From: Fibrella forsythiae
GTDB taxonomy: Bacteria; Bacteroidota; Bacteroidia; Cytophagales; Spirosomataceae
DNA: 64,000 nucleotides
NCBI RefSeq assembly: GCF_017353175.1
Contig: NZ_JAFMYW010000002.1
Location: 806,001 to 870,000 of the forward strand
Direction: 5' to 3'
In this document: positions 26,282 to 35,400 of the stretch, piece after piece
Layout of the letters: every line of letters begins with the position of its first letter
Numbering within the stretch: the stretch's first letter is position 1
Notes under the pieces: model-generated
What the model was told of the DNA's origin: nothing
What the model saw: only the letters and a program-made list of their open reading frames with translations
The model's database searches: none
Made by a program: the position numbers and the translations under genes

Positions 26282-27061
26282 ATGAGTAAGCCCATAAGTT
26301 GTTATCTGCTGGATGACGAACTGCCCGCCCATGTCGTTTTGTCAAAATTCATCAGCCGGGTTCCCTATCTGGAATTGCTGGGCCAAAACGTAGACCCATT
26401 CGAAGGCCTTGAGGAAGTACAGACCCTCAAACCCGACGTCTTGTTTCTGGATGTAGAGATGCCTGATCTGAGCGGTATGGCTTTTCTGAAATCGTTACCC
26501 CACCCCCATCCGGTGGTGGTAATGGTAACGGCTTCGCCACAATACGCTGCCGATACCTATAATTTTGAGTCGGTGACGCACTACCTGCTGAAGCCGGTGG
26601 GGTTCGATAAGTTCCTGGAGGCAATTAACCGCGTAACAAAACGACTTGGCTATACGCCAGACGGGAGTGCGGCACCCGATCTGGGCGCACCTGCCCAGCC
26701 AGTGGCCCCACCTGCTCCCGTTGTTGACCCCCGGGAGAATGTGCCATATTTTCTGGTGAAAGAAGATAAAAAATTGATTCGGGTAGCTCCCGAAGACATT
26801 GTCTTTGTAGAGGGAATGAAAGACTATCTGAAACTGCACCTGACGAGTCGACTCTTGGTGACGCACATGACAATGAGTAAATTGGAAGAGATGCTGCCCG
26901 CCTCACAGTTTTTGCGTATCAACCGGTCATATATCGTAAGGCGGCAGGCTATCGACGAAATCGACGGCAACCAGATCACGACCGTCGATGGTAAAAAAAT
27001 TCCTATCGGGGTCACCTACCGCGAAGCTGTGATGAATGAATTAAAGAAAAACATGATCTGA
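26282..27061 (+). CDS. LytTR-family response regulator
   Basis: The product is 259 residues from ATG 26282 (MSKPISCYLLDDELPAHVVL). The receiver domain (residues 4-120) has the acidic pair DDE, phospho-acceptor Asp in DVLFLDVEMPD, Thr in VVMVTAS and Lys in YLLKPVGF, so it should be phosphorylatable. A Pro/Ala-rich linker (about 135-155) leads to the LytTR DNA-binding domain: FLVKEDKKLIRVAPEDIVFVEGMKDYL, LEEMLPASQFLRINRSYIV. It overlaps no gene; the kinase begins 6 bp after the stop, so they form an operon. It is the likely regulator of the lanthipeptide genes downstream. Confidence 0.94.
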   Translation: MSKPISCYLLDDELPAHVVLSKFISRVPYLELLGQNVDPFEGLEEVQTLKPDVLFLDVEMPDLSGMAFLKSLPHPHPVVVMVTASPQYAADTYNFESVTHYLLKPVGFDKFLEAINRVTKRLGYTPDGSAAPDLGAPAQPVAPPAPVVDPRENVPYFLVKEDKKLIRVAPEDIVFVEGMKDYLKLHLTSRLLVTHMTMSKLEEMLPASQFLRINRSYIVRRQAIDEIDGNQITTVDGKKIPIGVTYREAVMNELKKNMI

Positions 27062-27067
27062 TTGTAT

Positions 27068-28201
27068 ATGCAAGCTTCATGGCTTTCGTCTCGTTTCCAA
27101 TCTGTAATTAAGTCGTTGAAACGGCCAGCTACCCGCAACTGGATCAGGCGAGTGTTGCTTTGGAGTGTTATCTGGTGGGCTATCAGGTACGTCTACTTCA
27201 GTACTTTCTATAAGGCCAGTTCCTTTGCCCAGACAACAACCGCCCTGCTGCTTTTCGTGCAGACCCTGGTGATGTACTACGTGTTTGCTTACAAGGTATT
27301 TCCCCGAGCCATCTACAAACGCAGGATCGGACAATTTTTTCTGTGGCTTTCCGGGGTGTATATCGTTATTTACCAGACTAACTATTGGCTTTTTTACTGG
27401 CTACATGCCATTGGCGAAACAGGCCGGGTAGATCGGGAATCGAAGCTATTGGCAGATTGGGGAATCTTGGGATTCATCACCAGCGGGTCTGCCTTTTTCT
27501 GGACTATTTTGTGGAGCTTCCCATTCGTTGTATTCCCGCTGACGTGGCGGGTTGTGCAGGACGTGATCGGGCTACGTACCCGAACAATTCAGCTCGAAAA
27601 AGACAAACTTGTTCTGGAGCTTGATTTTCTGAAATCGCAGGTAAATCCCCATTTTCTGTTCAACACGCTCAACAGCGTGTATGCCCGGGTATTTGATATC
27701 GACGAACAGGCAGGAGACCTGATCCTGCAACTGTCGGAGCTGATGCGGTATAATTTGTACGAAACCAACCAGCCCCGCGTTGACCTTGCCAAGGAACTGG
27801 GCTACATTCAGAACTACCTTGAACTGGAACGGAACCGACTGGAAGGGCAGCAGGTACGTATCGAGTATGAACAAACCGGCGAGGTAACACCCTATCAGAT
27901 TGTGCCGTTACTATTGATTGCCTTTGTTGAGAATGCTTTCAAGCACGGTGTGAAAGGTGGGCGAAAAAACGCCTACGTACGGGTAAAAGCCGAGGTTGCC
28001 GCACAAACACTACTGTTTACCGTTGAAAACAGCGTACCTCCGAAACGTCAGGTAGTTAACGACCCGATTCGAAAATCGGGCGGGGTGGGGCTCGTGAATG
28101 TGCGCAGAAGGTTGGGTACGTTGTATCCCGACCAACATGAACTGCGTATCAGCCCAGGAGAAGGCGTTTATGCCGTCAGTGTGGCTATTAAGCTCTGCTG
28201 A
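27068..28201 (+). CDS. LytS/YehU-type sensor histidine kinase
   Basis: The product is 377 residues from ATG 27068 (a TTG at 27062 is in frame but less likely). Four hydrophobic segments fill about residues 25-170 (for example RVLLWSVIWWAIRYVYF, ALLLFVQTLVMYYVFAY, FFLWLSGVYIVIYQ). The His_kinase domain has the phosphorylatable His in QVNPHFLFNTLNS (about residue 198). The ATPase domain has LIAFVENAFKHG (N-box) and GVGLVNVRRRL (G-box). There is no extracytoplasmic sensory domain, so the membrane segments themselves probably sense the signal. It is the cognate partner of the LytTR regulator. Confidence 0.94.
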   Translation: MQASWLSSRFQSVIKSLKRPATRNWIRRVLLWSVIWWAIRYVYFSTFYKASSFAQTTTALLLFVQTLVMYYVFAYKVFPRAIYKRRIGQFFLWLSGVYIVIYQTNYWLFYWLHAIGETGRVDRESKLLADWGILGFITSGSAFFWTILWSFPFVVFPLTWRVVQDVIGLRTRTIQLEKDKLVLELDFLKSQVNPHFLFNTLNSVYARVFDIDEQAGDLILQLSELMRYNLYETNQPRVDLAKELGYIQNYLELERNRLEGQQVRIEYEQTGEVTPYQIVPLLLIAFVENAFKHGVKGGRKNAYVRVKAEVAAQTLLFTVENSVPPKRQVVNDPIRKSGGVGLVNVRRRLGTLYPDQHELRISPGEGVYAVSVAIKLC

Positions 28202-28210
28202 GCGTGTTCA

Positions 28211-28235
28211 TCGACCAATTGCGTCTATTGGTCGA
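28211..28235. promoter_or_regulatory. Inverted TCGACCAAT pair upstream of the precursor gene
   Basis: TCGACCAAT (28211-28219) and ATTGGTCGA (28227-28235) are perfect inverted repeats with a 7-nt loop, using the same TCGACCAAT word as the boxes at 26211-26243. They lie 10 bp after the kinase stop and 142 bp before the precursor ATG. They may be an operator, a short terminator, or both. Confidence 0.5.
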
Positions 28236-28245
28236 AAAACAGCTG

Positions 28246-28305
28246 TCTATAAGTCGAAAGTTGTTGAAACAGCCCCTCTGACTCTCGTACGTTTGTATAA
28301 GTCGA
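28246..28305 (+). promoter_or_regulatory. Direct repeat TATAAGTCGA upstream of the precursor gene
   Basis: TATAAGTCGA occurs at 28248-28257 and 28296-28305. The related TCTATAAGTC at 28246-28255 is repeated at 25991-26000, in front of the two-component operon. Shared words before both transcription units suggest common control. Confidence 0.4.
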
Positions 28306-28376
28306 TGTAGCACATACGGCTTATATACTAACTAGAGTCATTCAGGTAATCAACCACATATCTACTTATCAGCGTC

Positions 28377-28511
28377 ATGAAAGCTCAAGCTGCCAACACC
28401 ACTCCACGTCTTACTCTAAAAAAAGAGCGTCTCGTCTGTCTGACTACGCTTTATAACACAACCAAAAGCAGCGGGCGAACTGCTACAACCGTTTTTACGG
28501 TCCTCCAATAA
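28377..28511 (+). CDS. Putative class I lanthipeptide precursor (LanA-like)
   Basis: This 44-residue ORF lies between the two-component system and the LanB gene. Its leader half reads PRLTLKKERLVCLT, matching the LxLxKxxIxxL leader pattern of Bacteroidota class I lanthipeptide precursors that the dehydratase recognises. The C-terminal half is rich in dehydratable residues (Thr23, 24, 28, 29, 35, 37, 38, 41; Ser31, 32) but contains no Cys; the only Cys is residue 21, inside or at the edge of the leader. There is no GG cleavage motif. If real, the product would be dehydrated with at most one thioether ring. The alternative is a chance ORF, but position, strand and motif argue against that. Confidence 0.7.
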   Translation: MKAQAANTTPRLTLKKERLVCLTTLYNTTKSSGRTATTVFTVLQ

Positions 28512-28540
28512 GTTGTAACGCGTAAACCGTCTATACTGTC

Positions 28541-28903
28541 ATGTTACAGACTTGTCATCTCCTAAACTATAATAGTGCGAGTCGAAAGCAACTCACGCAC
28601 TGTCTCCGTCGGGCTAGTTGGTTAACTGAAGGCCAGTCACGTACGTTTTCAGACGAGCTGCCTGCTCAACTGGAACATGCAGATCAAGACTTAATATTTG
28701 TTCATCTGTCTGACCCTGAGCCGCTAATTCCCGTAAACTTCAGGGAGTTGCTTTCCCGGCACGCGTCTATCATCGTTACGTCTCCCTATCCTGTTCAGCT
28801 ATTCAGGAAGTTACCCTTCGTTCCGTTCGATTTTCTGACCGAACCGCTTACCTTCGACCGGTTCGAGACCAGTCTGGAAAAGTACGTTGCCATTCACGGG
28901 TAG
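28541..28903 (+). CDS. Stand-alone degenerate receiver-like protein
   Basis: The product is 120 residues with the secondary-structure order of a response-regulator receiver domain. It aligns as CHLLNYNSASRKQLTHCLRR (beta1/alpha1), QDLIFVHLSDPEPL (beta3), ASIIVTSPYP (beta4, Thr kept) and FDFLTEPLTFDRFETSLEKY (beta5/alpha5, typical of LytTR receivers). The key residues are lost: the acidic pair is NYN, the phospho-acceptor Asp is His, and the conserved Lys is Glu. It has no DNA-binding domain. A pseudo-receiver could act as a protein-interaction or anti-activator partner of the adjacent LytTR regulator or kinase. It starts 29 bp after the precursor stop, so it is probably cotranscribed. The family assignment is by eye. 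Confidence 0.7.
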   Translation: MLQTCHLLNYNSASRKQLTHCLRRASWLTEGQSRTFSDELPAQLEHADQDLIFVHLSDPEPLIPVNFRELLSRHASIIVTSPYPVQLFRKLPFVPFDFLTEPLTFDRFETSLEKYVAIHG

Positions 28904-29005
28904 AACGCTGTTTTTTGCCTGACCTGACCATCGGTGTAATTTTCGTGGCATAGCCTGATCGTGTGCCTTATCTTAGACAGTGCCCTTCTCCAGGATACCG
29001 TCTGC

Positions 29006-32000
29006 ATGATCCAGCTATATGATTTTTTTGTACTGCGCCGCCCGGCATACTCAGTCAGCAGGCTAGTTCAGTTTTATGAACAGCTGTCTACTCAGTCATT
29101 AGATACGTCACTTCGGCATTTCTATCAGGATACGCTGGCGCAGGAAGCGCTTCTGGCCGCTTCGCCCGTTCTCTACGAACGGTTCAGCCATTGGCTGCTC
29201 GGGCAGATACTGCCCGAGCAGAAGAAACTGCTGACCACCCTGCACAAGTATGCGATTCGCATGTGCAGCCGCCCAACGCCCTATGGCTTGTTTGCGGGCT
29301 GCAGTACCGGCGAATATGCCGCCCAATCGAACCTGAGGGCGGCTTCGTTGGCCACATTACGTACCTACACACGCGTCGACATTGATTGCCTGCAGGCCAT
29401 CTGTAACTGGCTGACCGCTCTGCCTGCCATTCGTTCGCAACTACGGCTCTATCCGAATTCTTCACTTTACCCGGTTGGGGCATCGTTGCGCTATGTCGAG
29501 CAACAGAGCGCTTCGGGCAAACGGCATTATTTCATCAGTGCCGTTGAGGTAGATACCTACCTGACCCAACTACTCGAGGCAGCACAACACGGCGCCACCA
29601 TTGCAGAGCTGACCAACCTGCTGACAGACGTACCCATCGACGAAGCTACAGATTTTGTGGAACAGCTGATTGATAGTCAGTTGCTTAAATTCGATATTGA
29701 CCCTGCCATTACAGGTCCGAACTACCTGAATCAACTGATTGGGCGACTGGCAGAATTGCCAACGGCTACCACCGAAACCGAGGCTCTACGTGATCTGTTG
29801 AGCCGGTTGAATCAAAGTAACCGGCTGTTGGCTTACACCCAGACCCGGCAATGGTTTAGAGAGCAGGGCATAGAACCACCAACAGCCGATGTGGTACAGG
29901 TGGATTCCTATTTCGACGCAACGAAGCTGGCGATCAGTACCAAGGCTATGCAGTATCTGCAACGCGATCTGGAAAAGCTGCTTGTACTAAACCAACCCGC
30001 ACAAAGCCCGGATCTCGACTCGTTTAAACGCCGGTTTTATACCCGCTACGAAGAAGAAGAAATTGCCCTGTCGCTGGCACTCGACAGCGAATTCGGCATT
30101 GGGTATGGTCAGGCCTCTACGCAGGGAGTGGGCTACGCGCCGTTGATCGATGACCTGACCTTTCAGGCAAAAACGGCCCCAACCGCCCCCACCTCTACAA
30201 CCTGGGACTGGTGGCAGAGTCTGGTTATTGATAAATACGCCGATGCGCTCAGAACCCAACAGACGGAGATCGTTCTCACCGACGATGACCTGACCTACAT
30301 CGGCCGTCAGCAAACCCGAACCGCTCCGCTGCCAGCCAGCTTTTATGCGTTCGGGTCGTTACTGGCGCGGTCAGACAAGGCGATCGATGAGGGCGATTTT
30401 CAGTTTAACTTACTCGCCTGCAATGGTTCATCGGCGATGAATCTACTGAGCCGGTTTGGTGAGGGTGATGCCGAACTGGCCAGCCGGATTCGGGCGTCGG
30501 CTGCGGCTGAAGAAGCGCTGCAACCCAATGTGATTATTGCCGAGATCGTTCACCTGCCCGAGAGCCGGGTAGGCAATGTTCTGGCCCGCCCGCGCATTCA
30601 CCAATTTGAAATTCCTTATCTGGGTCAGTCATCGGTAGCGATAGAGAACCAGATTATGCTGGCCGATCTGATGGTGTCGGTGCGTAATAACCAGGTGGTG
30701 CTGCGGTCGAAACGATTAAACAAACGCATAATTCCACGGCTGACTACCGCGCATAATTTCTCGCAGGGATTACCAATTTATCGTTTTCTGTGCGACTTGC
30801 AGGCTCAGGACGCCCAGTTGACCGTGGCCTGGAACTGGGGTGTTCTGCGCGACCAGACGTACCTGCCGCGTGTACGATACCGCCGGGTCATTGTGAGCCG
30901 GGCCACCTGGCAACTTCAGTGTCATACGCTTACTCCCGATAACCCGCTGAAACTGGTTGCGCAATTAACGGCGGCGGGCCTGCCCGAGCAGTTCATGATA
31001 GCTCAGGCCGACAATGAGCTGCTTATTTCGATGCACGTACCTGAATCACTGGATTTGCTCATTCAGGAAATTCGGAAAAACGCGCAGGTTCGCCTGGTCG
31101 AGTTCCTGTACGAACCGGAAAAATGCCCCCTTACAGCTGGTCGGGAATCATACGTTCACGAATTGATCATCCCTTTCTACAATACCAGCACCCCCCCGTT
31201 GGCCGACCTGAGCCAGCCGCCCATTCAGTTGCCACAACGCCGTTTTTCGGTCGGTAGCGAATGGTTCTACCTGAAAATATACCTGGGCGAGAAAGCGTCA
31301 GACACGTTACTGGTGCAGGCCGTTTATCCGGCTGTGCAACAACTGATTCATATGCAGATTGTACAGGCATTTTTCTTCGTGCGTTATCAGGATACTGACC
31401 CGCATTTGCGCCTGCGTTTCCGGGGTAACCCTCATGTTGAGTTTTACCAGTATGTGGTGCGGGCCATGCAGCAGGCATTGCAGCAGGCCGTTATGTCGGG
31501 CGTGGTACATCGGGTGCAGGTCGATACATACCAGCGTGAACTGGAACGCTACGGAATAGACTACATTGACCAGTGCGAAACGCTTTTTTACTACGACAGC
31601 CTGTCGACCCTGACGTTTCTGACCCAGTGTGACGGCTTGTTCGACGAAGATACCCGGTTTGCCGTTGGTGTGGCTAAAATTGATCGACTCTTAACCGGAC
31701 TTGGCCTGTCGCTGCCGCAACAACGGCAGTTGATGACCGGGCTGAAAGAGCAGTTCTTCGTCGAATTTGGCGGAAAGCTTCCCCTGAGGCAACAACTCAA
31801 CGAGAAGTACCGGTCTTATCTGCCCGTAATTGAGCAGGCGCTGACCCGTGAATTTATGCCCGGGAGCGCCATGTGGCAGTGGGATGATCTACAAGTCACT
31901 GTTCTCCGGCAACTAGCTCAGGCCATTACAGAGCCAGTTCAGCTACTACAGCTGGCAGGTAGCCTGATTCACATGACCATAAACCGGTTGTTCCCGTCGA

Positions 32001-32083
32001 AGCAACGGGTATATGAGCTGGTGTTGTATCACTGTCTGGCCAAACAGTATGATTCAGTGCTGGCCAGAAGAAAAGCCATGTAA
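29006..32083 (+). CDS. Full-length LanB-type lanthipeptide dehydratase
   Basis: The product is 1025 residues from ATG 29006 (MIQLYDFFVLRRPAYSVSRL); a GTG at 28961 would add 15 residues without family match. The glutamylation domain (Lant_dehydr_N) includes the hallmark KYAIRMCSRPTPYGLFAG near residue 80. The C-terminal elimination/SpaB_C domain begins near residue 751 (EWFYLKIYLGEKASDTLL) with DPHLRLRF and VQVDTYQRELERYG. Class I LanB enzymes glutamylate Ser/Thr of a precursor using Glu-tRNA and then eliminate glutamate to give Dha/Dhb. Both halves are on one chain, unlike split enzymes. No LanC-like or ABC transporter gene lies within the window. Confidence 0.95.
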   Translation: MIQLYDFFVLRRPAYSVSRLVQFYEQLSTQSLDTSLRHFYQDTLAQEALLAASPVLYERFSHWLLGQILPEQKKLLTTLHKYAIRMCSRPTPYGLFAGCSTGEYAAQSNLRAASLATLRTYTRVDIDCLQAICNWLTALPAIRSQLRLYPNSSLYPVGASLRYVEQQSASGKRHYFISAVEVDTYLTQLLEAAQHGATIAELTNLLTDVPIDEATDFVEQLIDSQLLKFDIDPAITGPNYLNQLIGRLAELPTATTETEALRDLLSRLNQSNRLLAYTQTRQWFREQGIEPPTADVVQVDSYFDATKLAISTKAMQYLQRDLEKLLVLNQPAQSPDLDSFKRRFYTRYEEEEIALSLALDSEFGIGYGQASTQGVGYAPLIDDLTFQAKTAPTAPTSTTWDWWQSLVIDKYADALRTQQTEIVLTDDDLTYIGRQQTRTAPLPASFYAFGSLLARSDKAIDEGDFQFNLLACNGSSAMNLLSRFGEGDAELASRIRASAAAEEALQPNVIIAEIVHLPESRVGNVLARPRIHQFEIPYLGQSSVAIENQIMLADLMVSVRNNQVVLRSKRLNKRIIPRLTTAHNFSQGLPIYRFLCDLQAQDAQLTVAWNWGVLRDQTYLPRVRYRRVIVSRATWQLQCHTLTPDNPLKLVAQLTAAGLPEQFMIAQADNELLISMHVPESLDLLIQEIRKNAQVRLVEFLYEPEKCPLTAGRESYVHELIIPFYNTSTPPLADLSQPPIQLPQRRFSVGSEWFYLKIYLGEKASDTLLVQAVYPAVQQLIHMQIVQAFFFVRYQDTDPHLRLRFRGNPHVEFYQYVVRAMQQALQQAVMSGVVHRVQVDTYQRELERYGIDYIDQCETLFYYDSLSTLTFLTQCDGLFDEDTRFAVGVAKIDRLLTGLGLSLPQQRQLMTGLKEQFFVEFGGKLPLRQQLNEKYRSYLPVIEQALTREFMPGSAMWQWDDLQVTVLRQLAQAITEPVQLLQLAGSLIHMTINRLFPSKQRVYELVLYHCLAKQYDSVLARRKAM

Positions 32084-32088
32084 GGGGA

Positions 32089-32109
32089 TGGCGCATCAGC
32101 AACCATCCG
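32089..32109. terminator. Weak hairpin after the dehydratase gene
   Basis: GGATGG and CCATCC face each other across about 10 nt just after the LanB stop. It is short compared with the other convergent junctions of this window and has no T-run. Confidence 0.3.
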
Positions 32110-32156
32110 GTTCTGAACAACGTACCTGACAGCAGCAAACTAGGCGGTAAGTAACG

Positions 32157-32321
32157 TTATTTTTTGGGGCAACTCTTACAACGCTTACCCTTTTTGTACT
32201 TTTTGCAGCAGGTTTTGAGCACACAGTCTGGCGTGTTACGCAGCGTATTGCTGAAGAGAGGAAGCGGAAAAAACGCGGATGGTACAGACTGATCTGATTC
32301 GTTTTCTTGAAGCATGTTCAT
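32157..32321 (-). CDS. Small Cys-rich, Lys-rich protein of a Bacteroidota family
   Basis: This 54-residue ORF starts at ATG 32321 (a second ATG is two codons in). The C-terminal third is CVLKTCCKKYKKGKRCKSCP, five Cys among many Lys. This CC-x-KYKKGK-x-C-x-x-CP pattern is one I recognise as recurring at the end of small uncharacterised Bacteroidota proteins, which supports it as a real gene. The Cys arrangement could bind zinc or an iron-sulfur cluster, or support nucleic-acid binding. It is convergent with the dehydratase gene and divergent from the first S8 protease. A link to lanthipeptide production is not shown. Confidence 0.7.
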   Translation of the reverse strand: MNMLQENESDQSVPSAFFPLPLFSNTLRNTPDCVLKTCCKKYKKGKRCKSCPKK

Positions 32322-32499
32322 GCGTTGTTAATTAGGCCAAACGAAGGTACTATTTGTTTAGACTCTTTCCAAAGAAGCCTTGTGTTCAGTTGTGTTAGAA
32401 TATGATGAAAAGGTTTTCGTGGGTGCAACGTACGTTACTTATAAACGGTATTTAGAACGTAGATTTGTTTACCCAACAAACGTCTTGATTAAACAACGT

Positions 32500-35400
32500 A
32501 TGCCCATTTTTTACCGCCTTACGGGATTTTGTCTGCTGCTGACTGGTTCGGTGCTGGCTCAACCGCTTCCACAGTACAGTCTGGCCCAGAAAAATCAGCT
32601 CCAGATCCTTCAGCAATCCCTAACGCAGGAACAAGCGGCCAATTATCAGAAGGCCGTTACGGTAGCTCAGCAGCAGGGGCGGGCGGTAGAAGAACCAGCG
32701 GGTGAGGGGCGTATCCGGCGGCTGCGTGGTATTGACGAACAGACCGGCAACCTGCTCTACGACATGGTGTATTTCAATGCCAGAGCGGCCAACACAACCC
32801 GGACAAACAGTTTGTATGCCGGGGGCTCGCTTGGGGTCAATCTGAATGGCAGCAGCACCCCTGTTCGCAATCGCCTCGGAATCTGGGATGGTGGGCTTGT
32901 GTATGCTGCCCATCCCGAGTTTGGCGGCCGCGTTATTCAGCAGGATAACCCAACCAATACGAACCGGGAAAACGAAGACGTGTACCACGCCACCCACACG
33001 TCGGGCACGATGATCGCTTCGGGTGTTAACCCACTGGCACGAGGCATGGCCTATGGCGCGAGCCTTCGGGCGTGGGATTTTGGCAATGACGTTAGCGAAA
33101 TGACGACGGCCTCGGCCGATCTGCTGGTTTCCAATCACTCATACGGATCTATTGCCGGCTGGCGCTTTAACAGTAGCCGTACTACCACCAATAAATGGGA
33201 ATGGTGGGGCGACACGACGCTCAACGTTACTCAGGATTATAAATTCGGCCTGTATGACGACAATGCCCGTTCCTGGGACCGTATTGCCAACGCGTCGCCC
33301 TACTACCTGATCGTGAAATCGGCGGGGAACGACCACGCAGCGGGTGGCCCAACGGCTGGTCAGGGCTATTACCTGGTTCAGCACAACAACAGACTCAGTA
33401 CCGTACCGCGCGACCAGCAATTTGGGTACGACCAGATCACGACCTACGGAACAGCGAAGAACATTCTTTCAGTTGGGGCCGTCTCAAACATTACGAACGG
33501 CTATCAGCGCCCATCCGACGTAAGTCTGGCCTCGTTCAGCAGTTGGGGGCCAACCGATGACGGGCGTATCAAGCCCGATATTCTGGGGGTAGGCGTCAAC
33601 GTAATCTCAACGGCGTCGTCTACGTCGTTTGCCTACGGGGCGTTAAGCGGTACATCGATGTCGTCGCCAAATGTAGCGGGGTCGGTGCTGTTGCTACAGG
33701 AATACTACGGGCAGCTCAATCCGGGCAAGTTGATGAAAGCGGCCACCCTGAAAGGCCTTGTTATTCATACTGCCAACGAAGCCGGCCCCACTACCGGCCC
33801 TGATTACCAGACAGGTTGGGGGCTATTGAACGTTGAACGCGCCGCCCGCGTGATTGCCAATACCGATAAGAGTAACATGCTGGAAGAACGTACCCTGACG
33901 CAGGGACAGTCCTATTCTGTGGCGATAGTAGCGTCGGGGCGTGGGCCGCTGGTGGCAACCATTTGCTGGAGCGACCCGGAAGGAACCGTAACCACCGGAT
34001 CTGCCCGCTATAACGACCGCACCCCGAAACTGGTAAACGACCTGGATACCCGCCTGACTGAAGGCCAAGCCACCACGTTCCCTTGGACCCTCGACCCGGC
34101 CGCGCCTGATCAGGCCGCCAAGACGGGTGATAATATTCGGGATAACGTAGAGCAGGTGTACATAGCGAATCCTGTACCGGGACGTACCTACACACTGACG
34201 ATTTCGCACAAGGGAACCCTGACTGGTACGGCTGGCCAGGCATACGCGCTGCTGGTCAGCGGGGCGGGCGGAACGGCCTATTGCGCCTCGGCAGCAACCT
34301 CGTCGGCCGATAGTAAAATTGCCAGAGTCCAGTTTGCCGGTGTAAACCAGGCTGGGGCCGACGGCTGCACAACTTATAGTGATTTCATGAGCACCACCGC
34401 CGTTACCGACGTTCAGCCCAGTCAGCCAATTCCGCTGACGGTAATCACAGGTACGTGTGGCGCGGCCAAACCGGTTGTCGTTAAAACCTACGCCGACTGG
34501 AATGCCAACGGGACGTTCACCGATCCGGGCGAGCTGATGGGTACGTCGGCTGTGCTCAACGGTCCGGGTACGTTCATCTCCACCATCGCGGCTCCCTCGA
34601 GCGTTACAGCCGGTACACTGGTTCGTCTACGGATTGTGGCGGTTGAAACGTCAGATCCCAACGCGGTGCAACCTTGTGGCAGCTATGGTAATGGGGAAAC
34701 ACAGGAGTACCTGCTTCGAGTTGTACCCGCCCAGACCGACGTAACCGTGTCGGATTTTGTAGAAGGAACCCCGACGCTGTGTGCCAATACCCAGACCGTG
34801 TCGGTTCGGGTACGTAACAACGGCGGTACCGACCAGCGCAATCTACCCGTGACCTTGCAGGTGACCAACGCCGCCAGCCAGCCGGTTGCTTCACTGACCA
34901 GCACGGTTAGTTTGCTGCGGGCTTACCACAACGCGCTGGTTTCGTTTGATCTGCCGGCATCGGTATCGCTGGCAGTGGGGCAAACCTATCAGCTGCTGGC
35001 TACCATTTCGCTGGCCGGTGACCAGGATACCACCAATAACCGGCTGGTGGCCAGCCGGACAATTGGCGCCGGATCAGTAACAGGTACGTTCTCGGCTGCC
35101 GCTTGCGGTAGCGACCCAACGGTGACGCTGCGCAGCACCAGCCCAAGTCCCGCCCTCTGGTATGACTCACCTACGTCAGGTACGTTGCTGGCGGTTGGAA
35201 ATCAGACGTCGGCCGCAGCCAGATCAGTATATTATGTAACAACCAATGACTTTGCCGGACGGCTTGGCCCGCAGGCGAAAACGGATTTCCAGGGGGGAAG
35301 CTACGCCGGTAATTTTGGCCCGCAGCCCCTGATCAGCACAAAAGTGCCGATGCGCATCGACCGGGCCAGGATCTACACGGGTGCGGCAGGTCGGTTAACG

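Noticed and set aside
28961-29005. GTG start extending LanB by 15 residues
   Set aside because: LanB similarity begins at MIQLYDFFVLRRP; the added residues have no counterpart. It remains possible.
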